The position numbers were made by a program, and so were the translations under genes. From the NCBI RefSeq assembly GCF_902499175.1, contig NZ_CABVQC010000009.1, positions 109,669-173,668 of the forward strand: a DNA stretch of 64,000 nucleotides. The letters run 5' to 3'. Under the pieces are notes generated by a model. That model ran no database searches, had not been told where the DNA came from, and saw only the letters and a program-made list of their open reading frames with translations. Below are positions 8,998-16,820 of the stretch, one piece after another (the stretch's first letter is position 1; each line of letters starts with the position of its first letter). The DNA is from Burkholderia aenigmatica (GTDB lineage Bacteria; Pseudomonadota; Gammaproteobacteria; Burkholderiales; Burkholderiaceae).

Positions 8998-11190
8998 ATG
9001 AAAAAACGCCTCGCATGCTTCCTGTCGGTTCTGATCGGCATCGCCATCCCGCTTGCCTGCCACGCCGACCCTCTGCCAGACACCACCGTCGACGGCCTGC
9101 ACTGGAGATTCGAGCAGTTGCACGACACCGGGCACGACGACGATTACGAAGTAGCCGCCCGTCGAAGCGAGCAGGTCCTGATCTGGGACAACGGCAAGAA
9201 CCGGCAAGCTTATGCGGAAGCCGTGTTCCTGCTGGTCTCCGCCCCCTACGATCAGGTGCAGCCGCTGGTGCAACGCGTACTGCAACGGACGAGCCCGGTA
9301 ACAGCCAATGCCAATAGCTGGCAGCTGCAGAATTTGCCGGATCCCTGGAGTCGTGTGCTGTTATCGCGCCGGCCGGACCTGCGCGCAGCCATCGCCGACC
9401 ACGCGACCCTGCCGAAACTGCAGCTGGCGCTGCAACAAGGCGCGATCACCCGGCAGGAACTGGACTGGCGCATGGATCAGGCTCGGGCACGCGTCGACCG
9501 GCTGTTCCAGGGCTCAGGCGTGCCTGCGCTGCAGTCCACCTACGCATTCTGGGAAGCCCGCCAGGACCACAGCGATGGCATCACCGGTCAGTACCGGAGC
9601 GCGCTGTTCGTCAGGGTGCAGGACGTCAGCGCCATATTCGGGCACCCGGCGACGGTCGTTCAGTTCGGTCGCATCGACTCCCGGCCCAACCCCGACTACA
9701 GCCTGTGGAAAGCACTGACACTGCAGGACCTGGACATATTCAGCGGCAACCGGACCCAATCCAGCAGGACTGGCATATCCGTCGTACCGGGCGACGTGTT
9801 CACGGCATTGTCCGACGCGCTGTCCGCACTGCCAGCCAAGCTGGAAATCGCCACGTCGCCCGCTGCATGGCAGTTACCCACGACACCGTCGATGCCGCCC
9901 CCCGCAATCAAGCTGGTCGTGCCGGACCCGAGCGCCCCGGTCATCAAGCCTGCGATCATCCGCTGGGACAAGTTCGTGACCGACCCGTCGCAACGCACGT
10001 TGCTGTACCCGCACGACATCCTCGGCCTGCCGGATGGCAGCCTGCTGTTCAGCGCCCAGGTGGCCGACAACCGCGGCTGGAACGAGTATGTGTGGCGACT
10101 GCACGCGGGCAACGGTGGGTTGCAGGCGGACGAAGTCTGGCACGGCAAGGACGGCCCGCGACGGATGATGATCAACGGCGACGGCAGCGCCGTCTGGTTC
10201 GACGGCCAGCCGGATGCCAAGAGCAACCCATGCCTGTACCGATATGACCTCGCGAGCCGCAAGGTCGATCGTCATGAAGTCGTCTGGCCGAGCGAGACCG
10301 ATTGGCGAGACCATCAGATGAGCGATATGCACTGGATTCTCGACGACGATCTGCCGGCCAATTTCTGGCATGACATCCGACGTGACGAGAAGAACGAGAA
10401 CCCGGTCGGTTCCGAATTCCTGACCGTGCAGCGCCCGGCGTCACCGCCGTCGGCCACCGACGATCCATGGCCGTTCGTCACCACGCTGTCGTCGGTACGC
10501 CAGTCGCTGATGAACGAGATCAGCAACGGCAGCAATGCCCTGATCTGGCCAGTACGCTGGCGGCCTTCCGGGAGCTACTGGACGGAGGATTCGCAAGGGC
10601 TCGCCGAGCTGGACGCCCGCACCGGCCGCGCGCTGCGTACGATCGCCTTGCCCCAGCGCTTCGGCATGCCGAATTCCGTCAGCGCTGCCGGTATCGCGCA
10701 ATGGGTGCCCAAGCCGCTCGGTTCGCCGCAGGGTCAATGGATCGCGACAGGTTTCGTGCTCCTGCTCGACGACGACGGCAGCATGCCGCCTCCCGTGAAG
10801 TATCCCGGCCCGAAACGGAAGCGCTTTGTCGGCATGCACGTGGTGGATCTCAAGAGCGGGCACGTGCTGTCGGCACTGCTGGGCAGTGCCGACAGCTTCA
10901 AGGCCGCCGCCCGTTCGGCGAACGGACGCTTCCTGGCAATGGGCACGACCTACACCACTGGCGGCTGGAAGCATCGCGTGGCACTCTGGGACGTCGCACA
11001 GGGCCGCACACCCGTGCAGCTCGACACATCGTCGATCCCCAAAGACAGCGAGATCCAGGCGCTGGCCTTTTCATGGAGCGGTTCGGCGCTGTGGGCAATC
11101 GGCACGCGCGAACTGATGCTGTGGCAATTGCCCGCCGCGCTGCGTGATCGCGCGACGCGTGGCGCTGCTCCGGATCAGTCCCACAATTGA
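8998..11190 (+). CDS. secreted beta-propeller-like protein of unknown function
   Basis: I do not recognise a named family. The 730-residue product begins with a clear Sec signal peptide (MKKRLACFLSVLIGIAIPLA, cleavage likely after CHA at residue 23), so it is exported. The first half is helical and R/Q-rich. The second half has repeated motifs of the WD40 or quinoprotein-propeller type, such as AARSANGRFLAMGTTY, VALWDVAQG and ALAFSWSGSALWAIG, each ending in a hydrophobic strand with a W or G turn. The start is set by the signal peptide. It is followed 137 bases later by another unrecognised envelope protein. Third-position G/C looks lower than in neighbouring core genes, which fits acquisition from elsewhere. 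Confidence 0.75.
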   Translation: MKKRLACFLSVLIGIAIPLACHADPLPDTTVDGLHWRFEQLHDTGHDDDYEVAARRSEQVLIWDNGKNRQAYAEAVFLLVSAPYDQVQPLVQRVLQRTSPVTANANSWQLQNLPDPWSRVLLSRRPDLRAAIADHATLPKLQLALQQGAITRQELDWRMDQARARVDRLFQGSGVPALQSTYAFWEARQDHSDGITGQYRSALFVRVQDVSAIFGHPATVVQFGRIDSRPNPDYSLWKALTLQDLDIFSGNRTQSSRTGISVVPGDVFTALSDALSALPAKLEIATSPAAWQLPTTPSMPPPAIKLVVPDPSAPVIKPAIIRWDKFVTDPSQRTLLYPHDILGLPDGSLLFSAQVADNRGWNEYVWRLHAGNGGLQADEVWHGKDGPRRMMINGDGSAVWFDGQPDAKSNPCLYRYDLASRKVDRHEVVWPSETDWRDHQMSDMHWILDDDLPANFWHDIRRDEKNENPVGSEFLTVQRPASPPSATDDPWPFVTTLSSVRQSLMNEISNGSNALIWPVRWRPSGSYWTEDSQGLAELDARTGRALRTIALPQRFGMPNSVSAAGIAQWVPKPLGSPQGQWIATGFVLLLDDDGSMPPPVKYPGPKRKRFVGMHVVDLKSGHVLSALLGSADSFKAAARSANGRFLAMGTTYTTGGWKHRVALWDVAQGRTPVQLDTSSIPKDSEIQALAFSWSGSALWAIGTRELMLWQLPAALRDRATRGAAPDQSHN

Positions 11191-11327
11191 GGCCGTGGCA
11201 TTGACTGGCTGCCGACTTCCACGATCGGCGAAAATCGGACACGCGTTCGACCGGTCGGGCCGCTGCCTGCTTCTCCATGACCGGATTCAGCAGTGACCCG
11301 ATCGCCAACGAAAATACCGAGGATCAG

Positions 11328-12110
11328 ATGACGGAACGTAACGAATCGAACCGCGACAAGCCACGCGGACGCACGAGACGACGCCGGCTGGCGGCAGGTG
11401 TCGCGGTCGCCGCGGTTGCCGCTGCCGCGGTGGCAGGCGTGCGATACCTGTCACCGCCCGGCGGCCTGGACAAAAGCGAGATCGACGAGATTCTGAAAGC
11501 CGCGCTCGCGGACAAGAACACGGCGCCGACTGACGCCTGCGTCAGCCTGAGCGGCGCCGAGCTGCCCGCCGACGTCACTGCGGCGAGCTTGCTGAGAGTG
11601 GACGGGACGGTCCGGAAAGACGTGCAGGCGCTCATCGACCGCGGCCTGATCACCGTCAAATTCGACGCGGGCAAAGGCAAGCCAACCATCAGGAATCCGG
11701 ATTACGAGCTGAGTGACAAGCATGTGCGCTTGAGCCACATCGAGCTTACCGCGTTCGGGAAGCCATACTACCGATATCAAGAAATCGAGTCGACCGATCC
11801 TTCGTCACCCGGCGGGAGCGTCCTGTACATGATCAACCTGTTCTGCGCGCACGTTTCATATGGCGGCGTCGAAAAATTCATGACGCCCTCCAAGAATCCG
11901 TTCGACGACAATCCGCATCTGGTGACGTGGGTCAATTTCCTGTGGAAACCGGACAAGCAAGCGACGCCGTGGCTGGCAGACCCGGACCTGCTGGGCGCGC
12001 TGTCGTTCTATCCCGAGGACGATGGCTGGGCCCACAAGGGGATTCTCCTCGAGCGGGACGACAACGCGCACTGGGCGCTGGGCAACAATCCGTACACCAT
12101 CCGCTGGTAG
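11328..12110 (+). CDS. single-pass membrane-anchored hypothetical protein
   Basis: Unrecognised protein of 260 residues. An arginine-rich cytoplasmic start (RGRTRRRRL) precedes one alanine/valine membrane segment at about residues 25-42, and the remaining 215 residues should be periplasmic. The C-terminal half contains VLYMINLFCAHVSYGGVEKF, WVNFLWKPDKQATPWL and ALGNNPYTIRW, but no motif that I can assign. Two cysteines lie in the periplasmic part. This start has a GAGG site 7 bases upstream; an ATG 51 bases earlier (11277) is the alternative. It probably works with the secreted protein upstream, judged only by adjacency. Confidence 0.7.
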   Translation: MTERNESNRDKPRGRTRRRRLAAGVAVAAVAAAAVAGVRYLSPPGGLDKSEIDEILKAALADKNTAPTDACVSLSGAELPADVTAASLLRVDGTVRKDVQALIDRGLITVKFDAGKGKPTIRNPDYELSDKHVRLSHIELTAFGKPYYRYQEIESTDPSSPGGSVLYMINLFCAHVSYGGVEKFMTPSKNPFDDNPHLVTWVNFLWKPDKQATPWLADPDLLGALSFYPEDDGWAHKGILLERDDNAHWALGNNPYTIRW

Positions 12111-12195
12111 CGGCGGCCTCCCCACGCGTGCCGGCGGCGCGCGCCGGAATCCACGATGGCCGGCAACACGGCCACCCGGGCAGCAGCCTGACGCC

Positions 12196-13170
12196 TTACG
12201 CCGCCACCGCGCCCCTCTGCACCTTCGCCGCCTGCGCCCCCACCCGCCCGCGCCAGTTCTCCCCGCCCTCCAGCGACGGCGTCGACTCGAACACCTCCGC
12301 GATCCAGTCGGCGAACACGCGCACCTTCTGCGACAGATGCCGGTTGTGCGGATAGACGATCGAGATCGGCTTCGGCTTCGGATTGCAGTCCGGCAGCACC
12401 TCGACCAGCGAGCCGTCGAGCAGGTTCGGCAGCACCATGAACAGCGTCGGCTGGATCATCCCGAACCCTTCGAGCCCGCACGTCACATAGGCATCCGAAT
12501 CGTTGACCGTGACGCTCCCGTTCATCCGCACCTCGAACGGCTTGCCGTCGATCATGAACACCCACGGAATCGCACGCGCGCCGTGGCTCGAACGAAAATT
12601 CACCGCATGATGCTCGGCAAGATCGGCAATCTCGTGCGGCTCGCCGTGACGCGCGAGGTAGTCGGGCGACGCGCAGGTCACGCGCTTCAGCATCCCGATC
12701 CGCCGCGCGACCATCGACGAATCCTCGAGCGGCCCGACCCGGATCATGCAGTCGATGCCCTCCTCGACCGGGTCCACGTAGCGGTCGGAGAGCCCCAGTT
12801 CGAGCGTGATGTCCGGGTAGCGCTGCCGGAAAATCGACAGCGACGGCAACACGATGCGCCGCCCGAGCGAACTCGGCATGTGGACGCGCAGCACGCCGCT
12901 CGGCTTGCGGTTGCCGGTCTGGAAACTCGCGTCGGCCTCCGCGATCTCCGAGATGATCTTCATGCAATGCTCGTAGTACGCCGCCCCTTCCGGCGTCAGC
13001 GACAGCCGGCGCGTCGTCCGGTGCATCAGGCGCACGCCGAGCAGCGCCTCGAGGTTCTGGATGATGGTCGTCACCGACGCGCGCGGCATCGCGAGCGTAT
13101 CGGCCGCGCGCGTGAAGCTGTTCGCGTCGACCACGCGGGTAAAAACTTCCATTGCCTGGATTCGGTCCAT
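12196..13170 (-). CDS. LysR-family transcriptional regulator
   Basis: LysR-type regulator of 324 residues. The N-terminal winged helix (about 1-60) reads MDRIQAMEVFTRVVDANSF, followed by the recognition helix (MPRASVTTIIQNLEALLGV) and the HRTTRRLSLTPEG wing. The effector-binding domain (about 90-300) belongs to the CrgA-like subgroup (VLRVHMPSSLGRRIVLPSL). The effector and targets are unknown; there is no obvious divergent partner, since the gene upstream (GlxA type) is on the same strand. The start is that of the canonical MDRIQAM N-terminus. Confidence 0.92.
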   Translation of the reverse strand: MDRIQAMEVFTRVVDANSFTRAADTLAMPRASVTTIIQNLEALLGVRLMHRTTRRLSLTPEGAAYYEHCMKIISEIAEADASFQTGNRKPSGVLRVHMPSSLGRRIVLPSLSIFRQRYPDITLELGLSDRYVDPVEEGIDCMIRVGPLEDSSMVARRIGMLKRVTCASPDYLARHGEPHEIADLAEHHAVNFRSSHGARAIPWVFMIDGKPFEVRMNGSVTVNDSDAYVTCGLEGFGMIQPTLFMVLPNLLDGSLVEVLPDCNPKPKPISIVYPHNRHLSQKVRVFADWIAEVFESTPSLEGGENWRGRVGAQAAKVQRGAVAA

Positions 13171-13351
13171 GCTGCTCCCCCTTCGAATCGCCAACAAAAC
13201 AGAATAGAGCGCGTGACGGGCGCGGCACAAGCCCCCACCTATTGTTCTACGATCCTGAATAATTTCCGAATTTCGGACTGGAAAGCGATCGATTTCCGTG
13301 CAGTCTCTCGCGGCAATCGTTCCGGCCCCGACCCCGGCCGCACGGCGTGCG

Positions 13352-14323
13352 TTACCGCACGAACCGTTCGCGATACCCCTGCGGCGACACGCCCAGCACG
13401 CGCACGAAACAGCGTCGCAGCGTTTCCTCCGAGCCGAAGCCGCAACGCGCGGCGATCCGCTTGACGGGCCATGCCGTTTCGCCGAGCAGGCGTTGCGCGG
13501 CCTCGACGCGGATCTGCTCGACCGCGCGCGCGGGTGTGCGGCCGGTTCCCGCCCGGTAGTGGCGCACGAAGCTGCGTTCGCTCATGCGCACGCGCTCGGC
13601 CAGCGCGGGCACCGACAGGTCGGCCGTCAGGTGCTCGGCCATCCACGCGTGCAGTTCGCCGAACCGGTCGTCGGTGCGCTGCATCGACAGCATCGTGCTG
13701 AACTGCGCCTGTCCGCCCGGACGCTTCAGGAACACGACGAGTTCGCGCGCGACGTCGAGCGCGGTGGCCCGCCCGAGATCCTCCTCGACCAGCGCAAGCG
13801 CGAGATCGATGCCGGCCGTCACGCCGGCCGAGGTCCACAGCGCGCCTTCGCGGATAAAGATCGGATCGGACTCGACGCGCACGTTCGGATAGCGCGCCGC
13901 GAATTCGTCGCAGCGCGCCCAGTGCGTGACCGCACGCCGCCCGTCGAGCAGGCCGGCCTCGGCGAGCAGGAACGCGCCGGTGCAGACCGATGCCACGCGC
14001 CGTGTGCGCGCCGCCTGCTGCCGTACCCACCGCACCAGCCGCGCATCCTTCGATGCCGCATGCACGCCCTTGCCGCCGGCGACGATCAGCGTATCGGGAT
14101 GGCGCGCCGCCGAACGCAGCGACTCCGCCATCACGACCAGGCCCGACGACGTCTCGACGGGCCCCGCATCGGCCGCGATGACGCGCGGCGCATACGGCGC
14201 CGGCTGGCCGCGCTCCAGCGCAAGCTCGTTGACGGACGCAAACACCTGCAGCGGCCCCGACACGTCGAGCAGCTGCGCGCGAGGGAACGCGAGGACCAGG
14301 ATCGAACGCGGAGCGGCAGGCAT
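13352..14323 (-). CDS. GlxA-family transcriptional regulator (DJ-1/PfpI domain plus AraC HTH)
   Basis: Regulator of 323 residues combining an N-terminal DJ-1/PfpI-like domain (about 5-190; nucleophile-elbow segment VASVCTGAFLLAEAGLL) with a C-terminal AraC-type double helix-turn-helix (about 215-320; MSERSFVRHYRAGTG and IAARCGFGSEETLRRCF). Such proteins usually sense small nitrogenous ligands or control amidase and amino-acid genes. It is divergent from a DJ-1/PfpI enzyme (14441) across 117 bases and probably controls it. The intergenic region contains TGGC-N6-GCCA at 14351-14364, a possible operator. Confidence 0.9.
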   Translation of the reverse strand: MPAAPRSILVLAFPRAQLLDVSGPLQVFASVNELALERGQPAPYAPRVIAADAGPVETSSGLVVMAESLRSAARHPDTLIVAGGKGVHAASKDARLVRWVRQQAARTRRVASVCTGAFLLAEAGLLDGRRAVTHWARCDEFAARYPNVRVESDPIFIREGALWTSAGVTAGIDLALALVEEDLGRATALDVARELVVFLKRPGGQAQFSTMLSMQRTDDRFGELHAWMAEHLTADLSVPALAERVRMSERSFVRHYRAGTGRTPARAVEQIRVEAAQRLLGETAWPVKRIAARCGFGSEETLRRCFVRVLGVSPQGYRERFVR

Positions 14324-14440
14324 GGCGATTGGCTGAAAACGTGGGTGATATGGCAATTTCGCCAAACACTACGCGCCTAGAATCGATCTGTCCATCCCGT
14401 GCCCGCAACGGTTCGTTCCCCTTCCACTCGGAGTCTTCGC

Positions 14441-15124
14441 ATGACCCTGCATATCGGCTTTCTCGTGTTTCCGGGCGTCCAGCAACTCGATCTCACCGGC
14501 CCGCACGACGTGCTCGCGTCGCTGCCCGACGCCACCGTCCATCTGGTCTGGAAGTCGCGCGACACCGTCGCGTCGAGCAGCGGGCTCGCGCTCGCGCCGA
14601 CCTGCACGTTCGACGACTGCCCGCCGCTCGACGTGATCTGCATTCCGGGCGGGATCGGGATCAACGAGTTGCTGCTCGACGCCGAGACGATCGCATTCGT
14701 GCAGCAGCGCGCGGCCACCGCGCGCTACGTGACGTCGGTCTGCACGGGTGCGCTGCTGCTCGGCGTGGCCGGCCTGCTGCGCGGGCGGCGCGCGACGACG
14801 CACTGGGCGTTCCACACGCTGCTCGAGCCGCTCGGCGCGGTGCCGGTGCGCGAGCGCGTGGTGCGCGACGGCAACCTGATCACGGGCGGCGGCGTCACGG
14901 CCGGCATCGACTTCGCACTGACGATCGCCGCGGAACTGGCCGGCGACGAAGAAGCGCAGGCGATCCAGTTGCAGCTCGAATACGCACCCGCGCCGCCGTT
15001 CGACGCCGGTTCGCCCGACACCGCGCCGGCCGCGGTCGTGAAGCGCGTCACCGAACGGTCGGCAGCCGGCTTCGCGAAGCGCAAGGAGATCATCGGACAG
15101 GCGCTGCGCGCGATGTCGAGCTGA
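14441..15124 (+). CDS. DJ-1/PfpI family protein, isonitrile hydratase-like
   Basis: Cytoplasmic enzyme of 227 residues with a single DJ-1/PfpI domain. Motifs include FLVFPGVQQLDLTGPHDVL, the elbow YVTSVCTGALLLGVAGLLRG with the presumed catalytic cysteine, and a GGGVTAGIDFALTI segment. Length and motif layout match isonitrile hydratase (InhA of Pseudomonas), which hydrates isonitriles to N-substituted formamides, but DJ-1 relatives have varied activities, so the substrate is inferred. Divergent from a GlxA-type regulator and followed 75 bases later by a cupin gene on the same strand. Confidence 0.85.
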   Translation: MTLHIGFLVFPGVQQLDLTGPHDVLASLPDATVHLVWKSRDTVASSSGLALAPTCTFDDCPPLDVICIPGGIGINELLLDAETIAFVQQRAATARYVTSVCTGALLLGVAGLLRGRRATTHWAFHTLLEPLGAVPVRERVVRDGNLITGGGVTAGIDFALTIAAELAGDEEAQAIQLQLEYAPAPPFDAGSPDTAPAAVVKRVTERSAAGFAKRKEIIGQALRAMSS

Positions 15125-15199
15125 ATACGCACACCGGGAAATCGACTCGAAGACTGGAAGACTGGAAGACGACGCGCATTCGCGCCGGAGAACCCATCG

Positions 15200-15511
15200 A
15201 TGAACATCATCCGCAGCGCCGCCTTCACCGCCGACCGCGCGTGGGGCGCACTCGACATCGCGAACCTGAACGGCATCACGGTCCGCCTGCACTGGACCGA
15301 CCAGCCGTATCGGTGGCATGTGAACGACGGCGAGGAAGTGTTCGCGGTGCTCGACGGTCGCGTCGAGATGCGCTATCGCGATGCAGGCGTCGAGCACGCG
15401 ACGGTACTCGAAACGGGTGACGTGTTCCATGCGGCGGCCGGCGCCGAGCACGTCGCGCATCCGCTCGGCGAAGCACGCATCCTCGTGATCGAAACCGAAG
15501 GCAGCGTCTGA
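15200..15511 (+). CDS. small cupin-domain protein
   Basis: Single-domain cupin of 103 residues. The central barrel shows WHVNDGEEVFAVLDGRVEMRY (cupin motif 1) and DVFHAAAGAEHVAHPLGEARIL (motif 2), with metal-ligand-like histidines and glutamate. Function unknown; it may be an isomerase, a binding protein or a partner of the PfpI-like enzyme just upstream. A GGAG ribosome site lies 9 bases before the ATG. Confidence 0.82.
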   Translation: MNIIRSAAFTADRAWGALDIANLNGITVRLHWTDQPYRWHVNDGEEVFAVLDGRVEMRYRDAGVEHATVLETGDVFHAAAGAEHVAHPLGEARILVIETEGSV

Positions 15512-15569
15512 CGGCCGGCGGCGATATGCCGACGCCGCGCGGGTGGCAACCGCCTCCGCGCGGCAGGTG

Positions 15570-15854
15570 TCATCCGGTGATCGTCCCGGTGGCCTGCGAC
15601 GCGATCAGCTTCGGCTGCGGCGTGCACAGGCACTGGCACAGGTCGTGTTCGAGCGCGACGACCTTGCCCATCACGGTCATCGTCCGCTCGCCGCCGTCGG
15701 ACACGATCACGCCCGGCGACTTGCAGGCGGCGCAGAACACCGGCGCGCCAAGATAGGCGAGTTCGCGTCCGTCGAACGACGAATTGGCGATCCCGTCGAG
15801 CACGACACCGCCGTGGTCGGTCGTGTCGCCCTTCAGAATGAATTTGCGGCTCAT
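15570..15854 (-). CDS. orphan PAAR-domain protein
   Basis: A 94-residue PAAR protein, the type that caps the VgrG spike of type VI secretion systems. The sequence MSRKFILKGDTTDHGGVVLDG, with repeated short strands and turns, conserved histidines (H14, H69) and a CAAC/CQCLC cysteine set, fits the metal-binding PAAR tip fold. There is no C-terminal toxin extension and no vgrG or T6SS gene within the window, so it must act with a system encoded elsewhere, if at all. Convergent with the cupin gene. Confidence 0.82.
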   Translation of the reverse strand: MSRKFILKGDTTDHGGVVLDGIANSSFDGRELAYLGAPVFCAACKSPGVIVSDGGERTMTVMGKVVALEHDLCQCLCTPQPKLIASQATGTITG

Positions 15855-16007
15855 GTTGCCGGTTCTTCCCTCGGAATCGCCGTGCAGCGCGGCAGCGCGC
15901 AGGCAGTCGGAATCCGCCCGTCGATCGCGGGCGTCCCGCGAGCATATCACCGCCCGCCGCAACCACCGCCGTCAGGACTTGTACCGTATGTCGCCGGATG
16001 CCGCCGT

Positions 16008-16400
16008 TCAGACGAACAGCGCGATGCACAACGCGGCACCGCACAGATACGTGCCGAGCGCGCCGACGAAACGCACGGGATTCGGGTTGGCCATCGTCGG
16101 CCAGGCGAGCAAGCCGATCACCAGCAGACAGCGGCACGCGGTCGCCGCGACGATCAGCGTCAGGATCGTGCGCGATGGATCGTGTGCGCCGAAGTAGAGA
16201 AACAGCACCGCGAGAAACGGCGCGTATTCGGCCGTGTTGCCGTGCGCGCGCACGATCTTGTGCAACCCGTTCGCCGGATCGGGCGCACACCCGGAACCGG
16301 TGGTGCAACGGAAGCGCGTGACGGACACGACGAGGCCGAGCCCGAACAGCAGCAACCCGAGGATGGCCGTGCAAACGAGCGCGACGGGGTGGATCGGCAT
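16008..16400 (-). CDS. MAPEG-family membrane protein
   Basis: Integral membrane protein of 130 residues with about four hydrophobic segments. The motif RAHGNTAEYAPFLAVLFLYF, between segments 1 and 2, is the hallmark of the MAPEG superfamily (eicosanoid and glutathione metabolism). Bacterial members often have glutathione transferase or peroxidase-like activity, but this cannot be told from sequence. It stands alone between the PAAR gene and the transglycosylase gene. The start is the methionine before the first hydrophobic segment. Confidence 0.85.
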   Translation of the reverse strand: MPIHPVALVCTAILGLLLFGLGLVVSVTRFRCTTGSGCAPDPANGLHKIVRAHGNTAEYAPFLAVLFLYFGAHDPSRTILTLIVAATACRCLLVIGLLAWPTMANPNPVRFVGALGTYLCGAALCIALFV

Positions 16401-16742
16401 GGGACTCCCGGCAAAAACGGAAATGCGCCGCACATCCGGCGATCGTACCCGTGGCCGGCTCGCGCGGCTATCACGGAAACCCGCAGCATCGCCGTTCGCC
16501 GGACACCATTTTACGGTCGGGTTCCGATCCCAATTGTCGCTCCGCCGCACCGCACGAATCCGGCGCATTGCCCGCCTGCCCGGCCGTCCGGGCCTGCCCG
16601 CCGACACGCCCGCCACGCGGGTGCCTCGGCACGAAACGCGCAAACGTTGCCCTGCGACGGCATGCACCACCGCGACGCAACGCGGGTTACAGCGCGTCAC
16701 AGGCACGCGCGTTGCGTCGACGCATCTCGGTAGTGAACGCCC

Positions 16743-16770
16743 TTGGCAGCCCGCTGCGGAGGACTACACT
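16743..16770 (+). promoter_or_regulatory. candidate sigma-70 promoter of the GT51 gene
   Basis: TTGGCA (16743-16748) and TACACT (16765-16770) are separated by 16 bases and lie about 50 bases upstream of the coding start. The rest of the 420-base gap 16401-16820 shows no gene or repeat. Confidence 0.5.
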
Positions 16771-16820
16771 AATCCTTAATGGGGTGCGGCCGGAGCCCGT
16801 GCCTTCAGGGAGACGCCGCC

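Noticed and set aside
14351..14364. TGGC-N6-GCCA in the GlxA/PfpI divergent promoter as another copy of the LacI operator
   Set aside because: Arm sequence and spacing do not fit the 7-4-7 pattern; at most an operator for the GlxA-type protein.
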